A program made the translations under genes and the position numbers. From NCBI GenBank assembly GCA_902702965.1, contig CACRXP010000017.1, positions 2,139,006 to 2,203,005 on the forward strand: a DNA stretch of 64,000 nucleotides, written 5' to 3'. This DNA comes from Spirometra erinaceieuropaei (Eukaryota > Platyhelminthes > Cestoda > Diphyllobothriidea > Diphyllobothriidae). The notes beneath the pieces are model-generated. The model ran no database searches. It saw nothing but the letters and a program-made list of their open reading frames with translations, and was not told where the DNA came from. This document shows, piece by piece, positions 54,648-64,000 of the stretch (positions are counted from its first letter, which is position 1; each line of letters opens with the position of its first letter).

Positions 54648-55640
54648 CAGTAGGTGTGATAACTCATGAAATTTCAACCAAAATTTCGAAATGCGTTCTC
54701 GTTTCGAAAAGATAAACTGAGCAGTGTTGTAAAACTAATCATGTTGCAGCATAAATCTATAATGATCCAGTTACCTCAGAGTGCCGGCTTTTGAAAGAAC
54801 TTATTTTCGGCTGCATGCAAGATCTATACTCTGAAAAAAATGACTACTTAATTAGTATGCAATTTTCTCATTGATTTTCGATGCCCTTGAAAATTCAGTT
54901 ATATTTCATGGAAAACATGCATAAAAATATTCAGTCCTTTACTTATTCGGTAGAAAATCACGTCTTCTTCCAAGTTCATACTCAAAAGAAGAGTATAATT
55001 CGGTTTTGAAAAAGGTTCTAATTGTGAAATTTTTAGTACCGTTAAATGGCCGTTTATGAAACGTCATGTATCTGCATTTACGAATGTGGCTTGTAAAGTT
55101 AACAATATTGCCCAAATCCACTGCTTAATTTTATGAACCTCATATGATCTCCTCTTAACACCGTAGAGAAATGCATGGTTTTCCGTACACGGAAAATATA
55201 CAGCTTGTGGTTTTGAAACCCTGAATGCAAGTGTAACAGCAGGTCGGGTTCAAAATTATTCGGTAATAGGAAAAGTTTCTTAAAACCGTATTATACTCTT
55301 CTTTTAAATATGAAATTGGAAGCAGACGTGATTTTGTACCGAATAAGTAAAAGAATAAATATTTTATGCATGTTCTCCATGAAATATAATTGAATTTTCA
55401 AGGGCTTTGAAAATCAATGAGAAAATTGCATGCTACAAAAGTAGTCATTTTTTGCAGAGTATAGATTTTGCATGCATCCGAAAATAAGTTCTTTCGAAAA
55501 TCGACACCCTGAGGTAACTGGATCATAAAAGATCTATGCTGCATCATGATTAGTTTTACAACACTATTTAATTTATCTTTTCGAAACGAGAACGCAGTTC
55601 GAAATTTTGGTTGACATTTTATGAGTTAGCACATCTACTG
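54648..55640. mobile_element. M4: 993-bp palindromic MITE (family M), complete
   Basis: The left end CAGTAGGTGTGATAACTCAT and right end ATGAGTTAGCACATCTACTG are inverted; TA lies at 54646-54647 and 55641-55642. The arms are inverted for about 380 bp with a centre near 55040-55245 that includes TTTTCCGTACACGGAAAA. Same length as M1 within 1 bp. Confidence 0.8.
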
Positions 55641-55699
55641 TAAGTGAATGTCATAGGGATTGGGCCCAGTCAAAAGTAGGACCGAATTGTCCTGCAAAC

Positions 55700-57060
55700 T
55701 GACAAGTCTCTTAACCGCAGCAACTGCCGCTCCATAATAGTTTCGGCTTTTGTTTGACTGTTTGCGATAGGAGCAACTGGCTGCGGCTTCCAAGTTGGAC
55801 GGATGCCATTCTCTCAGCTCTGTTGAAGTGCGTGCAATTTAGCAATAGGAGGGGGCATAATGGAAGATGACACGATCGTGCGACCGTCACAAGCGACCAC
55901 GTTTACCGCTTGCACCATTGACGTCTGCATGAATAAGTGTGTAGTGAGGCAGACTTGTGTAGAAAATGTTCCATTACACGATGCTATGGATTCGCAAGTG
56001 ATCGGCCATAAAAATTCGTAAGGAGATGGGGTGTGCGGTGGCACTCTAATCCAGTTAGTTTGGGGGATGCTAAGTCGCTTGCCATTTTAGTGTTGGTAGT
56101 GCTGACCACGCTGGTGGATGTTGCCAAGTGTATCGAAACTGCGGCGAACTCCACTGTCGTCCATGCGATCTGGGATTGTGAAGGCGAATACCGCAAGCTT
56201 ATGTGGAAGGTCCCGGCCCTGTCGCTCAGGTCGCATTACGATGGTTTCTCAAGAGACGGACGGGGAAGGTGCGTGAGGCAAATGCGCGTTCGCAATTGGG
56301 ATAGGCTGGGAAAGAGTCCACATTAGCGTTGTTAAGGGTGGTTATGATGAAGGTAGTGGATGACGGGGGGTCGTGAGTGCTTTAACCTGTGGCGGGAGTT
56401 GGAGGATTTGTGGTCATAATCACGGCGACGATTGTGGCAAGTATGGAGATAGCGATGATCGACGGTTGTGGGACACCGGTATTGTGATCAATGGTGGTTA
56501 CAGAGGTCGTCGTGCATGCCATGATGTTTGGTTTAGGCGTGCCATCGAATTTGGGTGAGGAGGCGGCAGTCGACATTGTTGGGTTGCTGTTGCACTGGGT
56601 CCCGAGATTCTGCCGATAGTAGACAATAGACAGTCGGTTCGCTGGCAATGTGGACATGTTAGAAGAGGTTGCATGTTAGAGTTTTTAATCGGGGACGTCT
56701 GATAATCGTGTGCTCGTATTTTGGCTTTAGCAGCGGCGATCCGGTTGCCTTCATAGATTGCTGCTCCGATTTTCGCCGCTCTTCTCCAGGCCGATTTGTC
56801 CTGCGCGAGGTTTTCCCGCTGTTTCCGGTGGGGTTACATTAGCTTTAAATAATTATTGAGGGTTTCCTTTTAACAGTATGTATGACCTCTCCGTTGGCGA
56901 GAAACCACAGTGACATTCCAGTGGAAGAGATGTTTACGCAGTCTTTCAACGTCTATCCATTACGGGGTAGCCGCCCCATCGGAGTTCCAGTTGCCTCAGT
57001 ATAGCGTAGATGTCGAGAGTTTTGTTCCGTTCAAAACAACTGTGACGAGGATATCACCGT
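55700..57060 (-). pseudogene. Degenerate C-terminal region of a zinc-finger-tailed LINE-type protein
   Basis: Minus strand near 56880-56640: AGQIGLEKSG or, one frame over, QDKSAWRRAAKIGAAIYEG, NRIAAAKAK, then LTCPHCQR (first half of a C2H2 finger) whose helix half is damaged, QCNSNPT, and a Ser/Thr/Pro-rich linker to about 55700. I know this block order (RT-type end, AAIYEANRIAAAKAK, CPHC fingers, Thr-rich linkers) from proteins of diphyllobothriid tapeworms that are probably LINE-derived. Frames change several times. Confidence 0.55.
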
Positions 57061-57119
57061 GGAATCCTCAGCCTTAGGATGCTGTGAAGTGGGCAAATTT
57101 CCACCGGTGCTCGCTGCTG

Positions 57120-57890
57120 TCGGTCTTCGCTATCTCCATGGACCTGAGGCAACCATCAGGTTTCAGTTGATGAAACTGAAAGACCCACTGCCGCGGCAAG
57201 AAACGTATGGAGTCGTTTATCAGAACTGATGCTGTTGCGGACAAAGTAACAACGTCGGAGAAACCCGAAGACAGCTCCGAAAGCAAGTGGGCGACCTCGC
57301 TGCAGCAGTGCGGAGAAATGACGACAGGTCTCAAGTTGCGGCTCATTCGACGAGATCCAGCCACACATTCGAATCCGATGAGGCTGAAATTCTCTCAAGA
57401 TGTGACAACCGCAAGAGCCGGGAGCTGCCTGAGTCATGGTTTACTGGCCCCCAGTCTATCAACAAGTGCAATGATCTCCCCATTCCATAGTCGGTGCTGA
57501 GACTTCGCCTAGGCGGAGTAATTGGCCACGCAGGGAGCGCACAGGTGAACACTTTTCCCAGCAAAAGGGTCAGCGCGTCAGATGGTCAAGCAATCATCAC
57601 CAACGTCCAACGCACGTGATGAGATTGCAGCAATTAACGACGCCAATGTCGGCCATCAAACAGTCATCACACCACGTGTAACGATCCCCGATGAAGGGGG
57701 GAGCCGTGAATATTCATAGGTATGGGGTAGCATGACTACTGCATCCTATATATACTGCAGCCCCTTATGCATGAACCACGCGTATCTGCTTTGTCTCTGA
57801 TGATGGTGCTAAGCAGGAATCCGAAACCTCAGGCTAATAAAGCTCTTGTCGCAGCAATCGTGTTTCCTTCTCCAAGATCTCCATTATCCC
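57120..57890 (+). pseudogene. P3: PLE GIY-YIG endonuclease and 3' terminal segment
   Basis: Plus strand: KLKDPLPRQETYGVVYQN, a stop, the GET-RRQLRK block (usual GETGR altered), VGDLAAAVRRNDDRSQVAAH, FESDEAEILSRCDN and KSRELPESWFTGPQSINK with the RE-E end present, stop at about 57490. The 3' segment (57590-57890) includes NVQRT-type codons, H4 and AATAAA near 57836. The first half of the nuclease is damaged. Direct orientation of EN and terminal segment here is the reference used to see the inversion in P1. Confidence 0.7.
57793..57834 (+). ncRNA. Hammerhead-like motif H4 (degenerate)
   Basis: CTGATGA at 57797 and GAAAC at 57823 are kept, as is stem I (GTCT with AGGC). Stem II is lost apart from its base, and the stem III G is changed (CTC for GTC). 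Confidence 0.4.
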
Positions 57891-57899
57891 CGACACAAC

Positions 57900-58420
57900 C
57901 GACGTCTCCACTAACACCACAAAATCTACCAATCTCTTTACAGGTTCGAACACTCCAAAGTCCCATCAGCCACCACCCTCAGCATTACGACCCTCGCCCT
58001 CATCAACGTGGACTCGGCATTAGCCAGGCCTTATCGCGATCATACATTCACCTAACACACCGTCCTGCTCGGTCGCTTGAAAATCTACCGCACTACGACC
58101 AGCTCGAAATGGTCAGGATCCGCCACGTCCCTTGTTTCTTTCGCCTTCAATGTCAAACAGTGCCTGGAGCGCCAACACACAGCCAGATACCATTGTCATA
58201 CCCGTCCGCCCGCAATGTACTCGCTCATCTCATGTGCCTCCTCGCTCACATGCGTCTTTATGAAAACCTACGGCGAATAGCCGCAGACATGGCCAAATCA
58301 TCACACCTTCCCCATCAACACGTGCAAAACACAGGAACACCTCCATGAGCACACAACGAAGGCACCTCTCACGTAAGTGCGAAGTGTATTCTTGAGCTCT
58401 TCCTCCATGTGATTCCTCTG
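57900..58420 (+). pseudogene. Degenerate zinc-finger tail of the same LINE-type protein family
   Basis: Thr/Ser/Pro-rich codons are followed by VPGAPTHSQ, a damaged second finger (SYPSARN in place of the CPHCPR pattern) and LAHMRLYENLRRIAAD, which corresponds to the GHMRIHD end of the C2H2 finger. No intact Cys2His2 set remains. Opposite strand to the related remnant at 55700-57060. Confidence 0.5.
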
Positions 58421-60139
58421 CTACATGTGGGATATGACCGGTCTAGATCCTTTTGTATGTGTATTCTATGTGTGCGCATTTGAGGAGCCACGTCTTCTAT
58501 GTGTCAGGCTGAGATGAGCTGTTTTCGCCACTGTCAGCCGTTTTCACCAATCTCTGCATACGTTGGATGACTGGATCAAACAGCCGACTGGTGTATGGGC
58601 CTACGGATGGACTGCCAGTCAGGCTGCAATAACTCCTTCCCAATGGCACTCTCCCAAACGCGTGATATCCGACCTGATGCTTCCGCTCGGCGGGGGTGCA
58701 CCGAGGTGTGGAACAGGCTCGACTACCTCATTCGCCGGTGATTCAACAGATCGGCAAGTTTCTGACAGTAGACGAACCTTAGACGCCCACAATTCGCTAC
58801 TTTTACGGCAGTGCTTTCGCTTAGATTTCAATCGATCGGGATGATATATCTAAGAAAAAAAGCTGCGCTTGAATATAACTCCCCGACGAGAAGGACTGAA
58901 ATGTTGATATACGTACAATAACTGAAGTAGTAATTCCGTTCTTTGCTATTATAGTCAGGCCAGTGAATTTATAGAAAAGGGGTCGAGCAAAACATGTCAC
59001 TGATTAGAGAAGTCGGCCCATATACACTTCAACGCACAAGAAGCGTGTGGGAATGTGGGGCAGGGGGTAATAAAAAGCAGTGAGTTCATAGGTAGTGCTG
59101 GTTGTAGAGTCAGACCAGGGGGAGAGATAGAGAGAGAGAGAGAGCAGGAGGTCGCGGAAAATTGCTTGTACGAGGTTCTTCTGTACGTACATGACTGGCA
59201 TGCGTAATCTGAAAGCTGCCGCTTCTGCGGTTGCCAGCCGACGCTGGTTCAGTGGTTTAGGGTAGTTCGATGGAACCTTAGAACTCAAACGAAAAGCCTT
59301 GTTGGGATCCTCAGCAAGGCTTCTCGACCAACCCTACGTCACACTGATTGGTTTTGCTCTCAGACCACCTTGGTGATCATTCATTTCTTCCTTTGGCTAT
59401 GTGGGACAGGCTATATTGGTTGCAAGAGTCGGCACCTATCCAAAAGAATACGGAGATACCTCCTGGCATGGGTGAAAAAATAGGACATTAACATCGTAAA
59501 AAGCGCCAGTCCCGCACATATGTTTGTCTCGGGGCATCACGTGAACTCCAATGAAGCTTTTCGTGTGATTTAAAGGTCCCACCGAACTACCCTAGGTCGC
59601 TGGGTCAGCGTCTGCTGGCAACAACCGAAGCGTTTCCTATCAGGTTACGCAGGCCGGTCTTGTGTGCACAGAAGAATTTCACATGCGCTTCGCGTTTACC
59701 ATGGCTTGAGGTCAATTAACTGCATGAAAATTTCCGCGGCCTCCCGCTGTCTTCTACCTCTCTCCTGACTCTCCATAACTCTCACCGCCTATGAACTCAC
59801 TGCTTCTTATTACGCTCTCCCCTATTTCTGCACCCCATTTGTGCTTGAAGACGAAAGTTAATCGATTTCTCCCTAATCTTTGGCATGCTTTACTCGACCC
59901 ATCCCTATATAAATAGGAAGGTCTGACGAGAAGTTACCGAGAGTATAAGTATGGACGCCAGTTAACCTTCTGACCTCACGTTTGTCATATTGACAAACAT
60001 ATGTGGGAGACTGGATCGAAATTGGCTTCCATGTTCGGTGGTAACGGTGACTAGAAAAATGACGTCGGGAATCCAGAAACCGTGGCAAAGCAAGAAGAAG
60101 AAGCAAAATAAGAATCAGAAGGAGAAGAAGAAGAGGTGA
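58421..60139. other. No gene seen; microsatellite and small palindrome
   Basis: GA repeats at 59121-59147. A 29-bp palindrome around GGATCC (AAGCCTTGTTG with CAGCAAGGCTT) lies at 59294-59322. A purine-rich AAG tract lies at 60087-60135. A 94-codon minus ORF (59288-59004) has no domain. Confidence 0.4.
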
Positions 60140-60162
60140 TCAATGGAACAAGAAGCGTATTA

Positions 60163-60204
60163 GCATGATAATTCGGATTCTCACTCGAACCCATCATCAA
60201 AGGC
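60163..60204 (-). ncRNA. Hammerhead-like motif H5 (dead)
   Basis: The core reads TTGATGA and GAATTATC in place of CTGATGA and GAAACGTC. Stem II (GGGTTC with GAATCC) is kept. Confidence 0.4.
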
Positions 60205-60339
60205 AGTCACAGACAGGAGTATTGGAGGCACATGGAGTGCAGTATTTATAATACGTAGCTGTGGTGGAACCACACGTGTTATATAACCAAAAGCTCCCGC
60301 GATCACCGCCAGGGCCGTAATTGATACAATGATAGCTCT

Positions 60340-60819
60340 TCAGTCCGCGTCCGAGTCATTAATGGCCACGATTTCATCATCCGTGTTGGATTTGGACGTG
60401 ATGATCATTCGGCAATTCGATTCGCTGTCACTGGGATCATTGCTCGCCCGAGCGCCCTCCCCACGTGACTGATTTCCCTGCTCAGGGAATGTTTCACCAC
60501 TGGGTACCGAGAGATCATTGCGCTTGTTGATGGATTGCGGGCCTGAGAACCATGATTCGAGGAGCTCGCGGCTCACGCGGGTGTCACCCCTTGCGAGGAT
60601 TTGGACCTCTTGAAACTTGAAAATATGGCAGGATTCTGTGGAATGAGCTGCCCCCTGAGAGCCGACGTTTCTTTCCCTCACCGCTGCAGCGTGCTCGGCC
60701 ATGAGCGTACGGAGTAATCTTCCAGTTTCTCCGACATAGATGCTTTGTCCCCAACTGCACCAGATGCGGTAAACGACTCCAGACTTTTCCTGCCGTGGCA
60801 CTGAGTCTTTAGGCCTCAT
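60340..60819 (-). CDS. P4 GIY-YIG endonuclease domain (open, no start of its own)
   Basis: 159 codons open to a stop at 60340. GVVYRIWC (GIY equivalent), then W in place of the second linker Cys (CSW against CSC in P1), YVGETGRLLRT (YIG), the EHAAAVRE helix, AAHSTESCHIF, ILARGDTRVSRELLESWF (with the conserved RE-LE acidic end), and an acidic tail rich in Ser, Asp and Asn. In PLEs this nuclease is the C-terminal domain of one protein with the reverse transcriptase, and cuts the target to prime reverse transcription. Here the RT part is gone, so the frame is a relic even though this domain is the least damaged of the set. Confidence 0.75.
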   Translation of the reverse strand: MRPKDSVPRQEKSGVVYRIWCSWGQSIYVGETGRLLRTLMAEHAAAVRERNVGSQGAAHSTESCHIFKFQEVQILARGDTRVSRELLESWFSGPQSINKRNDLSVPSGETFPEQGNQSRGEGARASNDPSDSESNCRMIITSKSNTDDEIVAINDSDAD

Positions 60820-60920
60820 GACATGCGCCTAATGGTTGCCTCCGACCTGTGTGCAGTCCCAACTCTAAGTGGAGTAAGAAGGCAGCATATCGACTCTTTT
60901 GGGGAAGCATCCGACGTAGG

Positions 60921-61325
60921 AACAGCAATCGGTCATCGCATGAAACGGTCAGTGGCTGTTAGGGTATGCGCCTGTCCATGAGAATGGAGTAACGGCCCAA
61001 CTAGATCCACGTGGATGTAATATAGACCAAAGTCCGCGACGCTAATATACTTGGTTGAAAGGAAGAAGAGCGATTTCTCTTGTTTTCTGGCATTATAAAC
61101 GCTGCCTGGTCCGAGTGACAGTATACCAGTGCGTGGACTCCATCAATCTTTCGAGTAAATTTCTTTATAATGAGGCGGATCTGCGCAGCCCCAACTGCAC
61201 TGTCATCCCCCTCCCTTGCCTTGTTCGGACGTCAGGACTGTATAATGACGCGAGGAATTGGGTGTGGGTGAAGTGTCCGGCAAAGATAAACAGCCCGTAA
61301 CCGCGTGTCACTTACAGTTTAGTCA
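60921..61325. other. No gene seen
   Basis: No domain. An 81-codon ORF (61055-61300) has no recognisable motif. Confidence 0.3.
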
Positions 61326-61499
61326 GTAAGATTTGATTTGGTGGCCACACCTGATGGGCACACTACTGTGACAGTGGGCGCTCGCCGGTAACGTTACGGG
61401 ACATGCTCGTTCCGTTGTGCCTTGGAGCTCCTACTAGAACCCTCGCAGGCAGTCGCACAGCGACTAGTAGCAGACACAGATGAGATGGAGCCGACAAAG

Positions 61500-61672
61500 A
61501 CAAGGGAGACCGGAATGGCCATTTCTGGCTTATTAGCCGTCATCAGCCAGTCATACCCAACCCCAAGTCTGGATCACTTGAGATTCGAACCCGGGATCTT
61601 TGGTCATGGAGTTTGACGCTCTACCATTGAGCCACGGGCCCGTTGTCCTGTCGGTTGTGATCGGGACTATTA
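61500..61672 (-). repeat. SINE body in S2, minus strand
   Basis: A box GTGGCTCAATGGTAGAGC (about 61617-61634) and B box GGGTTCGAATC (61582-61592); between them CAAACTCCATGACC. The body ends with the GGCTAATAAGCCAGAAATGG word shared with S1 and the plus-strand unit. Confidence 0.7.
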
Positions 61673-61799
61673 ATTATGACAGTGGGCGCTCGCCGATCAG
61701 GTTACGGAACATGCTCGTTCCGTTGTGCCTTGGGGCTCATGTTAGAACCATCGCAAGCAGTCACGCAGCGACTTGTAGTAGATGTAACATAGGTGGTAC

Positions 61800-61975
61800 C
61801 GACACAACCGACAGGACAACGGACCCCTGGCTCAATGGTAGAGTGCAAACTCCATGACCAAAGATCCCCGGTTTGAATCCCAAGTGATCCACACTTGGGG
61901 TGGGAATGGCTGATTGATGACGGCTAATAAGCCAGAAATGGCCATTCCGGTCTCCTTTGTCTTTCTCGGTACCAC
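61800..61975 (+). repeat. SINE body in S2, plus strand
   Basis: ACCGACAGGACAACGGACCC lead, A box CTGGCTCAATGGTAGAG (about 61828-61844), B box GGTTTGAATCCC (61870-61881), then GGCTAATAAGCCAGAAATGG and the CTTTGTCTTTCTCGG end. Confidence 0.7.
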
Positions 61976-62257
61976 CGGACACACTACTATTGAGGGCGGG
62001 GTTAGGAATTAGGGCTAGGGGTTAGGATTAGAGGCTGTAGTTAGGGACTAGGGTTAGGGGTTAGCGCAACTATTTCTCAACCATTCAAAGCACAGCCGCG
62101 CATTCCCTATAGCTTTTCTTTTGCATACAACTACTTGACCTCGTCGCCTAAGCGTTCCCCAGGCCTCACCTGTAAAAACCCCTTTGGCTGCCGGGCTCGT
62201 ATTAGATGTGACGGGGTTTTGTTTACTTCAGGTGGGGCTACATAACCACATCCGGCC

Positions 62258-63869
62258 ATTTAGTCTACAATACTTGTACCAGGCAGCCGGGGTCTCACAT
62301 CGGTGGGGGTGCCATAAAAGCCACAAGGACAAGGAATTAGTGCAGCCCGACTCGCAGTCCTGATAGGGACGATTATATCTCGTCAGTTGTGAACATTTCA
62401 AGCCAGAAGTAGTGACAGGTCATGAGAGGTGCAAGCGCAGCACACGCATTTAAGGATGCAGTCTCCAATGTCTGTCTCATTCTGCCTCCCCTCCTCCATA
62501 CATTAACCGACTATCCGGACATGTCAAACAACGAGTAATGAGATCGCACGTGGTATGTACAACATACCAGATGTCATGCCCACACGTGGAAGCCGTTGGG
62601 ACGGCTCAATAAATTATACCCCACCCCACCCCCCACCAAAAAACCCTTTCAAACGAGCACTAACATGATGGTTTTTATAATGCTCTGGATCCACAAATGG
62701 GGTGTAGGTACGCCCATCTTCGAGACAAGCGGCGTCGGCGTGAAAAGCAGCTTTTCCAGCAGATTAGAGATATGATTGAGCGTCACAGGCGAGTTCGGCG
62801 GCCGAAATTCCGGTACTGATCTCATATGGACGGTTAGAGTTGAGAGGGATGTCGATTCTCGGAATGTGATAGCACAGCGCAGTAAATCGATCTTGATCAC
62901 CGTCAAGTGACTTATCTCATTTTTGTAGAATCGGGCGTCTGACACCTGTCGCACACCGTCAGATCGCATAAAGGTGATACGTGTTGTGAAAGTCCAGTTA
63001 ATAACAAGCTGTTACAGTCTGGACCTCGTTCGGGTGAGGATGGAGTTAGCCCAACTGATTGACGACTCAACAAACGATGACGTTTGATACGTTTCACTGG
63101 TTCCAGGTGGGCCAGTTTTAATACAGCGACAGTATACAACGGTAGCCATTGTAAAATAAACGCATAGACTCAAATAAGCCCGTGTGATGCGTTAGTGCAT
63201 GAGAACAATTTCGTCGGAAAGGCGGTACGTGATAAACACTGGCCGCAGTTCCTGAAACAGTTGCTTATGATGGGTTTCGACGAATGCGCACTGCTCTAAC
63301 AGGCCAACGAGACATAGGCTTCATGTGACGAGATAGAGCATGTCGTGGAATACTAGAATTCTTTGAGATTTGGAAGACTTCGCGGAACCGGGGATTCATG
63401 CGCAGGAACTCGAAGTAATGGGGCCCGACCTGTGAACACCTCAGGGAGACGACGTGATATGATGGAAAATTCCGACCAGTTCAACGCTGAGGGTCTTCCG
63501 ACGGCAGGGGACCCCATACTGTATCCGGTGATCAAATCCTACAATAAGGACAAGACATGTAGGTGCGAAACGAGTGGGCTGGGGAGAGCGTATGGTGCGG
63601 CGGGGTATCGGCGTTGACATCTACGCGGATGAGGCTACGATAGATGACAAGGACCTGCCAAAGTCACTTTTTACGGAGTATGGTCTTCACAGGTTAACAA
63701 TTTAGGAGGTAGGCCAGTATCTGTAGTTTTAAGGCAACCTCTACACATCTGGCTTTAAGCTCCACATAAGAATCTTATCAAAAACATGCGTTACAGTACC
63801 AAAGAAAGTACATATCAACAGACTTGTGAATCATTGACAGACCATACATCTTAGGGGGTTTTTGACAAA
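62258..63869. other. No gene proven
   Basis: Two weak ORFs: 62649-62969 minus (106 codons) and 63363-63617 plus (84 codons). The latter is followed by GVDIYADEA (about 63606-63635), which resembles an RT motif C, but no other RT motif supports it. Confidence 0.25.
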
Positions 63870-64000
63870 GGAGGAACGATCTCTGGGACAAGGGCATTAT
63901 TAGCCTGACGTTTCGGATTCCTGTTCGAATCCATCATCAGAGATAACAGCAGAACAAGGGGCTGCCGTATTTAAGGGGTGCGGTCGCCATGCTGTTGCGT
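63870..64000 (-). mobile_element. P5: 3' terminal segment of a PLE running out of the window
   Basis: Matches the terminal segments of P1 and P3 (GGGACAAGGGC, the H6 motif, ACAAGGGGCTGC). The body should lie beyond 64000. Confidence 0.65.
63903..63944 (-). ncRNA. Hammerhead-like motif H6 (core intact, best stem II)
   Basis: Minus strand: CTGATGA, one extra U, stem II GGATTC with GAATCC (6 perfect pairs), GAAAC, GTC, then AGGC. Stem I is 3 pairs including a G-U. With H1 it is the best conserved of the six copies. Confidence 0.55.

Larger units (their letters stand above)
60140..60920 (-). mobile_element. P4: PLE 3' part with open endonuclease frame
   Basis: Minus strand: relics of the RT C-terminus (AHRSEATIRR, about 60880-60820), the endonuclease ORF, a 3' UTR and the dead motif H5. 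It ends at a purine-rich tract near 60140. Confidence 0.65.
61368..61979. mobile_element. S2: 612-bp composite of two opposed SINE units with 9-bp target duplication
   Basis: CACACTACT at 61359-61367 and 61980-61988 flanks the block inside T6. Order: hairpin-arm segment a (61371-61490), SINE body on the minus strand (about 61478-61672), second copy a' (61676-61795), SINE body on the plus strand (about 61800-61975). The a and a' segments are direct repeats (GGGCGCTCGCCG, CTCGTTCCGTTGTGCCTTGG) and match the left hairpin arm of S1. Confidence 0.75.
61326..62257 (+). mobile_element. MITE T6 (family T), interrupted by composite S2
   Basis: The left end is diverged (GATTTGGTGGCCACACCTGA). The right end GGGGCTACATAACCACATC is clear. 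The TTAGGG-like interior (61993-62080) and the constant block follow the insertion. Without S2 the element is about 310 bp. Confidence 0.7.

Noticed and set aside
63606..63700. RT motif C (IYADEA) near 63620
   Set aside because: No neighbouring RT motifs; the word alone is not enough.
1..64000. CRISPR array, bacterial operon or phage content
   Set aside because: No regular repeat-spacer pattern, no operon-like gene packing and no ribosome-binding-site pattern; all coding signals are eukaryotic transposons.

Overview
The window is eukaryotic repeat-rich DNA with no complete host gene that I can recognise. It reads as a flatworm genome, most probably a diphyllobothriid (pseudophyllidean) tapeworm. 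The evidence is the mix of CR1/Jockey-like LINEs, a Ty3/Gypsy remnant with a CWYH-type zinc knuckle, a mariner pseudogene, Penelope-like elements (PLEs) with GIY-YIG endonucleases, and above all two remnants of a LINE-type protein tail (motifs GAAIYEGNRIAAAKAK, LTCPHCQR and VPGAPTHS) that I know from that tapeworm group. The organism call is an inference. One assembly gap of 285 N lies at 46943-47227.

Region 1 (1-28310) is a nest of retrotransposons. I name the LINE families A to F for this window only. An old B-family copy on the minus strand (B2: 14383-14082 and 8464-7323) was split by a nearly complete 5.6 kb B element (B3, 8472-14074, 7-bp target duplication TGTCAAG). B2 was also cut at 7323 by a Ty3/Gypsy element. 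The Gypsy element was in turn split by LINE A (about 2040-6100, plus strand) and by a 5'-truncated B copy (B1, 1-1828). A second old B copy on the plus strand (B4) survives as three pieces (15181-15943, 18961-19699, 25834-27297), separated by LINE D and by LINE C. LINE C itself carries a 5'-truncated relative inside its ORF1. All reverse transcriptases and endonucleases here are broken, but several keep recognisable catalytic motifs.

Region 2 (28311-51000) is mostly non-coding intergenic DNA. It carries short non-autonomous elements: about 290-bp MITEs with TTAGGG-like interiors (family T), a 994-bp palindromic element with Tc1/mariner-style CAGT ends on TA (family M), a tRNA-derived SINE with a 5' hairpin module and a 13-bp target duplication, a mariner transposase pseudogene, a LINE E fragment and a telomere-like array. 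The only non-transposon coding candidate I see is a possible exon pair at 48961-49440 on the minus strand.

Region 3 (51000-64000) is dominated by PLE fragments (P2-P5). PLE ends here and at 34.7 kb carry a hammerhead-ribozyme-like motif, six copies in all, of which two have an intact core and full stem II. The region also holds family M and T copies, the zinc-finger remnants and a composite 612-bp SINE dimer inside a T element.

Nothing here works as a metabolic pathway or operon. The biology is a stratified record of retrotransposition. The best leads are the PLE hammerhead motifs, the hairpin-SINE, the telomere-like MITE, the U-rich -1 frameshift geometry between B-family ORF1 and ORF2, and a 98-99% identical inverted pair of already-dead B copies about 18 kb apart.
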